From Methylobacterium sp. Leaf125 (GTDB lineage Bacteria > Pseudomonadota > Alphaproteobacteria > Rhizobiales > Beijerinckiaceae), in contig NZ_LMNU01000048.1 in NCBI RefSeq assembly GCF_001423085.1, positions 38,640-89,113 of the forward strand: a stretch of DNA of 50,474 nt. The letters are read 5' to 3'. Below the pieces are notes generated by a model, which saw nothing but the letters and a program-made list of their open reading frames with translations, searched no databases and was not told where the DNA came from. Positions within the stretch are counted from its first letter, which is position 1; each line of letters starts with the position of its first letter. Shown here piece after piece: positions 45,467 to 50,474 of this stretch. The translations under genes were made by a program, and so were the position numbers.

Positions 45467-46375
45467 TCAGGCGACGTCCGCGGTCAGGCTGGCGACGAGC
45501 AGGCTCGCCGCTGGCGACAGAGTGCCGGGGCGGCTGACGATGCGCAATTCGCGCTGGGCCCAGGGGTCGGTGAGCGGAATCGCGGCGAGGTCCATGGCGC
45601 GTCCCAGGAGGGCGAAGACCCCGAGGGGCACCACGCCGAGCCCCATATCGGCCTGGGCCATGCGCAGGACCGCGTCGAAGCCGGGAACATGGACGCGCAG
45701 GCGTAAGGGGCGGCCGATGCTCTGGGCCTCGCCGCGCACGCTGGCATAGATCGAGCTCTCGGCGTGGAGCCCGACGAAGTCGTGGTCGAGGGTGTCCCGG
45801 AAGGCGAGTGCGGGTCGGTCCGCCAGGGGGTGGTCGTGTCGCATGACCACGACAAGGCTGTCCCGGCGGTAGAGCACGCTGGTCAGGTCGCGGGCCGGGA
45901 TGCTGCCGGCGCAGATGCCGAGCTCGGCCAGGCCCGCCTCGACGCCCGCGACCACGCCGCCGCTCGGGCGCTCCTCCAGGCTGATCTTGATGGCCTCCTG
46001 GCGCGCCAGGAAGGCGCGCAGGTCCTCGGGCAGGAACTGCACGATGGCCGACAGGTTGGCGAACATCCGCACGATGCCCCGGACGCCCTTGGCGTGCTCG
46101 GCAAGCTCCGCCACGATCTGCTCGACGTCGTGCAGCATGCGCCGGGCGTGATGCAGCAGGGTCTCCCCGGCCGGGGTCATCACCATGCCCCGCGCCTGGC
46201 GCGTCATCAGCTGGACGCCGAGGCTCTGCTCCAGCTCGACCAGGCGCTTGCTGACGGCGGAGGGGGCGATCGCCGCCCGCCGGGCCGCCTGGGTTAGGGT
46301 GCCGTCCTCGCACATCGCCACGAACAGGCGCAGCGTCGTCGGATCGAGGCGCCGCAGGAGCGTCGGGGCCAGCAT
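45467..46375 (-). CDS. LysR-family transcriptional regulator
   Basis: 302 residues from the ATG at 46375 (AGGA 7 bases upstream; a GTG at 46390 adds five residues). HTH: LRLFVAMCEDGTLTQAARRA, IAPSAVSKRLVELEQSLGVQ. The effector domain is typical of the family. It sits upstream of the CoA-transferase, lyase and MFS genes on the same strand, so it likely activates them in response to the imported acid. Confidence 0.93.
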   Translation of the reverse strand: MLAPTLLRRLDPTTLRLFVAMCEDGTLTQAARRAAIAPSAVSKRLVELEQSLGVQLMTRQARGMVMTPAGETLLHHARRMLHDVEQIVAELAEHAKGVRGIVRMFANLSAIVQFLPEDLRAFLARQEAIKISLEERPSGGVVAGVEAGLAELGICAGSIPARDLTSVLYRRDSLVVVMRHDHPLADRPALAFRDTLDHDFVGLHAESSIYASVRGEAQSIGRPLRLRVHVPGFDAVLRMAQADMGLGVVPLGVFALLGRAMDLAAIPLTDPWAQRELRIVSRPGTLSPAASLLVASLTADVA

Positions 46376-46716
46376 GTCCATTCCTCTCACCGACCCCCAC
46401 CGGCGCGGACCGCACCCGGGGCTCCGGTGAGACTACAGTGCCGGACGGCCCGGCGGACCAGCCCGGCGGTGGCTGATCGGCGCGAAGGGCGATCCTCAGC
46501 GCTGGGGTAGCAAGCCACGTCCGTGTTCGAATGCCCGGAGAGCCGGCCCTCGGGGGCGATGGTTCGGCCTCCGCTCGGCGCGGACGGTGACGGGTTCGGG
46601 AGCGCCGGCGCGACCACGATCACCCGACTCCCGTCGGAGGCTGGCGCGGGCGACGGGGTTCTGCCAATCCGGGCGCTGCCGAGAGCCCCGATCCGAGGCT
46701 CCGTTCCGGGACGCCC

Positions 46717-47265
46717 ATGAATCTCTGGCTGCGCCTCCTCTGGCTCATCGCGACCGCGTGGCGGCGACCGAAGCTCGCCCTGCCCTTCGGGGTCTCGCGC
46801 CTCGGCTTCCGGGTCTGGCCCCACGACCTCGACACGTCGCTGCACTTGAACAACGGGCGCTACTGGACCCTGATGGATCTCGGCCGCACCGACCTCATGC
46901 TCGGCTCCGGCCTGTGGCGCGCGGTAATGCGCCAGCGCTGGACCCCGGTGGTCAGCGCCGGCCAGATCCGCTTTCGCCGCGAACTCCGGCCGTTCCAGAC
47001 TTTCGACCTGGAGACCCGTCTGGCGCATTGGGACGAGACCCGCTTCGTCATCGAGCACCGGATGGTGGTCCGGGAGACTGGCACGGTCGCGGCCATCGCG
47101 CTGGTTCAGGCCGGGCTCTATGACCGCCGGCGGCGCAGCTACGTGCCGATGCGAACCCTGCTCGCGGCGATCGGCATCGCGGCCGAAGCGCCGCCGATGT
47201 CGGACGCGGTCGAAGCCTTCCTCGCCGCGGAGCGCGCCCTTCGCGACACGACGGCCCCGGCCTGA
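46717..47265 (+). CDS. Thioesterase of the hotdog fold (4HBT/THEM6-like)
   Basis: 182 residues. An N-terminal hydrophobic segment (LWLRLLWLIATAW) precedes the hotdog core with PHDLDTSLHLNNGRYWTLMD (35-54), in which an Asp and the HLNN helix are hallmarks of the 4-hydroxybenzoyl-CoA thioesterase group. It may be bound to the membrane and hydrolyse an acyl-CoA. Monocistronic; substrate unknown. Confidence 0.82.
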   Translation: MNLWLRLLWLIATAWRRPKLALPFGVSRLGFRVWPHDLDTSLHLNNGRYWTLMDLGRTDLMLGSGLWRAVMRQRWTPVVSAGQIRFRRELRPFQTFDLETRLAHWDETRFVIEHRMVVRETGTVAAIALVQAGLYDRRRRSYVPMRTLLAAIGIAAEAPPMSDAVEAFLAAERALRDTTAPA

Positions 47266-47297
47266 GGGACCGCTGCGACGCGGCCCCTTCCCAAGCA

Positions 47298-47313
47298 CCC
47301 AGCGTTCGCTGGG
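47298..47313 (+). terminator. Hairpin after the thioesterase gene
   Basis: CCCAGCG-TT-CGCTGGG, a perfect 7-bp stem 33 bp after the stop. The two-base loop is tight, so a 5-bp stem with a larger loop is the likely form; no T-run. Confidence 0.4.
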
Positions 47314-47639
47314 GTCGCCTGCGGAGCCTAGAGGGTCCCGGCGCCGCCCCGGCCCCACCGCATCCGATCGCACTCGTCGAACGCCTTACGGGGCACAGAG
47401 TGGCCCGGGAGAGGCGAAGGCACCATTGGGGCCGGCGTGAGCGCGCCATCACAGGCCGTGCGATGCGTCAGGGTCGCGGCGATCTACCGAAGGTCAGGAT
47501 TTCGGGGAACACTTCGCATTCTCTGCAACTGCCCAAGCATCCTGGTCTGGATGATGACGATATCGAGAAGCGGACCCAGCCAAAACCGTTAAAAATCGGC
47601 TTATTCGAGCCTCCGGCCGATCGGAGGAGGTCATACTTT

Positions 47640-47670
47640 TTGACTATATATTTTAGATGATCGCTATGAT
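47640..47670 (+). promoter_or_regulatory. Candidate sigma-70-type promoter of the Crp/Fnr gene
   Basis: TTGACT (47640-47645) and TATGAT (47665-47670), spacing 19, one or two longer than ideal, in an unusually AT-rich stretch for this genome. Confidence 0.45.
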
Positions 47671-47675
47671 TTAAT

Positions 47676-47688
47676 ATCAAATGTTGAT
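47676..47688. promoter_or_regulatory. Palindrome ATCAA-ATG-TTGAT before the Crp/Fnr gene
   Basis: Perfect 5-bp arms just downstream of the -10 element and 5 bp before the GTG start. FNR boxes read TTGAT-N4-ATCAA; this is the reverse order with a 3-base spacer. A self-repression site is plausible. Confidence 0.4.
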
Positions 47689-47693
47689 CATCG

Positions 47694-48449
47694 GTGACGA
47701 CTTCAGAGGGGCATGTGTTCAGGTCTTTTCTCCGCAAGTTCGAACCACGTTTCAGTCTTTCGGATGCGGATCGGGACGCCCTCGAGCAGGCCAACGTCCA
47801 CGGCCGGTTCGTTGGTCCCCGGACGGATATCGTCTCGGAGGGCGACGTTCCGGATCACCTTCACATCATCCGCAGCGGACTGGCCTGCCGCTGCAAGTTT
47901 TTGCCGGACGGGACACGGGTCATCCTCGCCTTCCTCATTCCGGGGGATGTCTGCGACCTCAACGTGCCGGTCATCGGTGCGCTCGACCATTCCATCGCGA
48001 CGCTCACCCTGTGCGAGGTGGCGCGCGTCCCGCACGACGTTCTGGGCCGGCTCACAGCCAGCTATCCGTCGCTGGATCATGTCCTTCGCTGCGCCGCGCT
48101 GGTCGACGAGGCGATCCTGCGCGAGTGGTTGCTCGTCGTGGGGCATCGCCCGGCCGACAGGCGGCTCGCGCATGTCTTCTGTGAATTTCTGGTGCGCTTC
48201 CAGTCCGTCGGGTTGGCAACCGCCAACCGGTACGAGCTTCCCCTCACGCAGGTCGACCTGAGCGATGCGCTCGGCCTATCGCCCGTTCACGTGAACAGGA
48301 CGCTCGGAAGCCTGAAGCGCCGGAGACTGGTCACCCTCGAAGGCAAGCAGGTGGCTATCCCCGATGTCGAAGCGCTCAAGGACTTCGCGATGTTCGACCC
48401 GGCCTACCTGCACCTCGCGCCCGAGACGAATGCTCCGCGCGTGGCGTAG
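47694..48449 (+). CDS. Crp/Fnr-family transcriptional regulator
   Basis: 251 residues from the GTG at 47694, without a visible ribosome site; GTG 47715 (preceded by AGAGGGG) is a good alternative. Cyclic-nucleotide-binding-like domain about 15-130 (IVSEGDVPDHLHIIRSGLAC, LIPGDVCDLNV) and a C-terminal HTH (TQVDLSDALGLSPVHVNRTL). No N-terminal Fnr cysteine set; Cys65, Cys67 and Cys87 lie within the sensor part. This type is common in multiple copies in Methylobacterium. Signal unknown. Confidence 0.92.
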   Translation: MTTSEGHVFRSFLRKFEPRFSLSDADRDALEQANVHGRFVGPRTDIVSEGDVPDHLHIIRSGLACRCKFLPDGTRVILAFLIPGDVCDLNVPVIGALDHSIATLTLCEVARVPHDVLGRLTASYPSLDHVLRCAALVDEAILREWLLVVGHRPADRRLAHVFCEFLVRFQSVGLATANRYELPLTQVDLSDALGLSPVHVNRTLGSLKRRRLVTLEGKQVAIPDVEALKDFAMFDPAYLHLAPETNAPRVA

Positions 48450-49047
48450 GCGGCCAGCCCCAAGGCCGCGGGCGTTCGCAGGCACGACGCCACCATCCGC
48501 ACCAAGCTGGAGTGGCCCAGATACCAGCGGTAGCGGCTACCATCCGGAACAGCTCGCCGGCCATGATCCGACGGCTCTCGCCTGCTTTGCGAGAGACCAA
48601 TGCCGCTCACCCGCGTGCTGAACCCGATCTGCGCCCGGTGATCGCGGGCTCGCGCGAAGCCGCCCTTCATGCCAAGCGCATTTTGCCCGAGATCGCGAGC
48701 CACGAAGGTCGGGCGGATGGACCTTGCCAAGCCTTCGCGGTGCTGGTGACGGACGAGAAGAAGGACCATCCGGTCTACTCGGCCGCCCTGTGTGGCATCG
48801 AACCCTGGTTGCTAGCTGATCACGGGCCGCGTGCGCCGATCAGAACCACCCGCCACACCGGGGGAGGCCCGGACTCCGCGCCGGCGCGCGCCTGCAGGAG
48901 CGTGCTTGCCAGCGCGAGATTGCCGGAGAGATCCTGCGGCAAAGCGACTGGCCGAGACCGAGGGTCGGGTTGGCCCCGACCGGCTGGCGTCCGGTGCCGG
49001 TCCGGGCGGTTTCGCGAAACGCTGCGCCAGGGACGGGCCGTCCCGGA
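48450..49047. other. Gene-poor region with a decayed gene
   Basis: 598 bp between the Crp/Fnr gene and the minus-strand dehydratase. Open frames on both strands are fragmented. Only the remnant listed below shows any family resemblance. Confidence 0.5.
48626..48819 (+). pseudogene. Remnant of a DUF6894-like small protein gene
   Basis: In one plus-strand frame the stretch REAALHAKRILPEIASHEGR, then QAFAVLVTDEKKDHPVYSAA and an EPW end resembles the small DUF6894 proteins common in Methylobacterium (acidic, ILPEIA followed by DG and V-V-DE with PVY). The normal beta-strand N-terminus with Tyr/Phe-Asp is missing, and the frame continues past the end into an Arg-rich tail. Likely truncated; resemblance is by memory of the family. 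Confidence 0.35.
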
Positions 49048-50046
49048 TCAGGTGATGTAGCGGTCGGTGGCGTAGAAGCCGGGGTTGGAGCGGACGAAGT
49101 CGATCATCCGGCAGAGTCCGTCATCGATCGACATCCGCGGCGTCCAACCCATGGCCCGGCGTGCCAGGCTGTTGTCGGAGATCAGCTTGAGCACTTCACT
49201 CTGCTCCGGCCGCATCCGCTGCGCCTCGGTGACGATCGGCTTGTCGACGCCCATCAGTTCGAGGATGCGGTGGGCGAACCAGCCGACCGAGTAGGTCTCG
49301 CCCGTGCCGAGATTGATCGTCATCCCGTCGATGCCCGGCTGCGAGCCGGCTGCGAGGAAGCCCGCCACCGTGTCGGAGACGTAGGTCATGTCGCGCTCCG
49401 GTGTCAGGGAGCCGAGGCGGATCTCGTCCCGGGCGAAGGCCTGCGAGATGATGGTCGGGATGAAGGCGCGGGCACTCTGGCGCGGGCCGTAGGTGTTGAA
49501 GGGCCGCAGGGTCACCACCGGCAGCTCGAACGAGCGGCCATAGCTCTCGGCGAGCTTGTCGGCGGCGATCTTGGAGGCGGAATAGGGAGACTGCCCCTGG
49601 AGTGGGTGGGTCTCGTCGATCGGCGTGCGCAGGGCCGTCCCGTAGACCTCCGAGGTGCTCGTATGGACGATACGCCCCACGGCGCTGCGGCGCCCGGCCT
49701 GGAGTACGTTCAGGGTTCCCTCGATGTTGGCGCGGACGTAGCTGCGGGGCGCCTCGTAGGAATAAGGGATCGCGATCAAGGCGCCGAGGTGCAGCACGAC
49801 GTCCATCCCCTCAAGGGTCTGGTAGATGAAGTCGCTGTCCTCGATATTGCCGAAGGCCACCGTGATCGCCGCCCGGACCTCAGGGTCGAGGAAGTCGAGG
49901 TTGCCGACCCGAGCGCCGGAATTGTAGCGCACGATCGCGGTGACCTCGGCTCCGGCCCGCGCCAGGGCGTCCACGAGGTGGCTGCCGATGAATCCGCCGG
50001 CGCCGGTCACCGCAACCCGCTTACCCTGCCATGCTGTTCCGTCCAT
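49048..50046 (-). CDS. NAD-dependent sugar-nucleotide epimerase/dehydratase, LegB-like
   Basis: 332 residues. Extended SDR: GAGGFIGSHLVDALARAG (16-33), HTSTSEVYG, and YSASKIAADK with the catalytic Tyr/Lys. EAQRMRPEQSEVLKLISDNS near the C-terminus is close to that seen in LegB/4,6-dehydratases of legionaminic-acid-type pathways. GGGGAGCATGAG precedes the ATG. Makes a 4-keto-6-deoxy or epimerised sugar nucleotide for surface glycans (family inference). The upstream neighbour on the same strand is the GH114-like gene. Confidence 0.88.
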   Translation of the reverse strand: MDGTAWQGKRVAVTGAGGFIGSHLVDALARAGAEVTAIVRYNSGARVGNLDFLDPEVRAAITVAFGNIEDSDFIYQTLEGMDVVLHLGALIAIPYSYEAPRSYVRANIEGTLNVLQAGRRSAVGRIVHTSTSEVYGTALRTPIDETHPLQGQSPYSASKIAADKLAESYGRSFELPVVTLRPFNTYGPRQSARAFIPTIISQAFARDEIRLGSLTPERDMTYVSDTVAGFLAAGSQPGIDGMTINLGTGETYSVGWFAHRILELMGVDKPIVTEAQRMRPEQSEVLKLISDNSLARRAMGWTPRMSIDDGLCRMIDFVRSNPGFYATDRYIT

Positions 50047-50141
50047 CTCATGCTCCCCAACGGCTTTTCCGAAGCACAGTTTCCGGTAATTCAGCGCAAG
50101 TCCGGGATTTCTGCAATAGACACAAAAGTATTATGAAGATT

Positions 50142-50474
50142 TCACTGAGTTTCCGGGCGTTGGCCGGAGGATGGCGAGCGCTCAGCACTGGCGCGCGGCT
50201 CGCGCAGGACCCGGTCGAGCAGGATCTGAGCGACGTAAGGGCGGTGGCCGAGGTCGCGCTCACAGGTGTAGATCTTGGCGATGGTCGCGCTGTCCTCGGC
50301 GTCCCAGTAATCCAGGCTGAGGATCGGCACCGGTGGTTCCGCCTCGGTGAGGGGGCGCAGGGCCTGTCGGTGCGGGTCGAGCTCGCTGGGCTCGGTCCAG
50401 CGGTAGCCGTTCGCCGGGGCGTCGTAGGTCGTCAGCAGGCTCTCGGCGACGACCCCGTCGACCTGCCCGATGAG
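50142..50474 (-). CDS. C-terminal part of a GH114/TM1410-like protein
   Basis: 110 residues, open to the right edge. The visible end has VPILSLDYWDAEDSATIAKI then YTCERDLGHRPYVAQILLDRV, which resembles the last strand/helix of the GH114/TM1410 barrel (Val/Leu-x-x-Asp-Tyr, then helix and PYV), a fold of putative alpha-galactosaminidases also found in PelA. Followed by a short disordered tail. With the sugar-nucleotide gene it suggests a polysaccharide locus going off the window. Partial and motif-based. Confidence 0.5.
   Translation of the reverse strand, partial: LIGQVDGVVAESLLTTYDAPANGYRWTEPSELDPHRQALRPLTEAEPPVPILSLDYWDAEDSATIAKIYTCERDLGHRPYVAQILLDRVLREPRASAERSPSSGQRPETQ

Larger units (their letters stand above)
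47266..47693. other. Intergenic region with terminator and AT-rich promoter
   Basis: 428 bp. The left part holds the hairpin at 47298-47313; the right 100 bp drop sharply in GC, with an AT-rich promoter and palindrome just before the Crp/Fnr gene and a CCTCCG-GCCGAT-CGGAGG stem at 47610-47627. No gene seen. Confidence 0.55.

Noticed and set aside
43185..46415. Single 1076-codon frame covering HMG-CoA lyase and further upstream
   Set aside because: Only the last 318 residues have lyase features; the rest is antisense-like sequence in the wrong frame of the CoA-transferase and LysR genes. The ATG at 44141 overlapping the CaiB stop is the real start.

Overview
The window is GC-rich, densely coded DNA of an alphaproteobacterium. 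The gene set (NodS-like methyltransferase, HD-GYP response regulator, dimethyl sulfone monooxygenase pair, Tad-type surface proteins, paired MltB-type transglycosylases, a DUF6894-like remnant) suggests a Methylobacterium/Methylorubrum-like member of the Hyphomicrobiales. This is inference from gene content; no rRNA or marker gene is present. I see no tRNA, rRNA, CRISPR array, integrase or intact insertion sequence. The region reads as chromosomal accessory metabolism and signalling, not as a mobile element.

Layout, left part (1-15.2 kb). A chemoreceptor cut by the left edge is followed by a minus-strand run: acyl-CoA dehydrogenase-like protein, SAM methyltransferase, cytochrome b561 and a Tat-type lipoprotein of the sulfite-oxidase fold. 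The last two overlap and probably form a redox pair. A 51-residue membrane protein, an HD-GYP response regulator, one TadG-like and two TadE-like proteins and a 956-residue hybrid histidine kinase follow. Then come sfnB and sfnG, for scavenging sulfur from dimethyl sulfone.

Middle part (15.2-33 kb). After an AT-richer gap lie a diverged orphan receiver protein and sdaA (serine deaminase). Next are a secreted phospholipase A2-like protein, two MltB-type murein transglycosylases flanking small membrane proteins, two glycosyltransferases and a secreted beta-propeller protein. A LysR gene diverges from a leuC/leuD-like isomerase pair with altered signature motifs, and a branched-chain aminotransferase converges on it. 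A MarR gene precedes a two-gene operon: an alpha/beta-hydrolase fused to a gluconate-dehydrogenase-subunit-3-like region, and a GMC oxidoreductase with a four-cysteine cluster.

Right part (33-50.5 kb). An SDR, a 71-residue protein and a GH15 glycoside hydrolase (possible stress genes) face an operon of a small membrane protein, TetR, membrane fusion protein and RND pump. Two palindromes 20 bp apart at the promoter of that operon look like TetR operators. A LysR-CaiB-HMG-CoA-lyase-MFS cluster looks like a catabolic unit: take up a carboxylic acid, activate it with CoA, cleave it. The window ends with a thioesterase, a Crp/Fnr regulator, a region with a decayed gene, a LegB-like sugar-nucleotide dehydratase and the end of a GH114/TM1410-like protein.

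Notable non-coding structure: three perfect or near-perfect short tandem repeat arrays (in the acyl-CoA dehydrogenase gene, upstream of the PLA2-like gene, and in the leader of the leuC-like gene), a fourth degenerate repeat upstream of the MFS gene, and strong hairpins between convergent genes.
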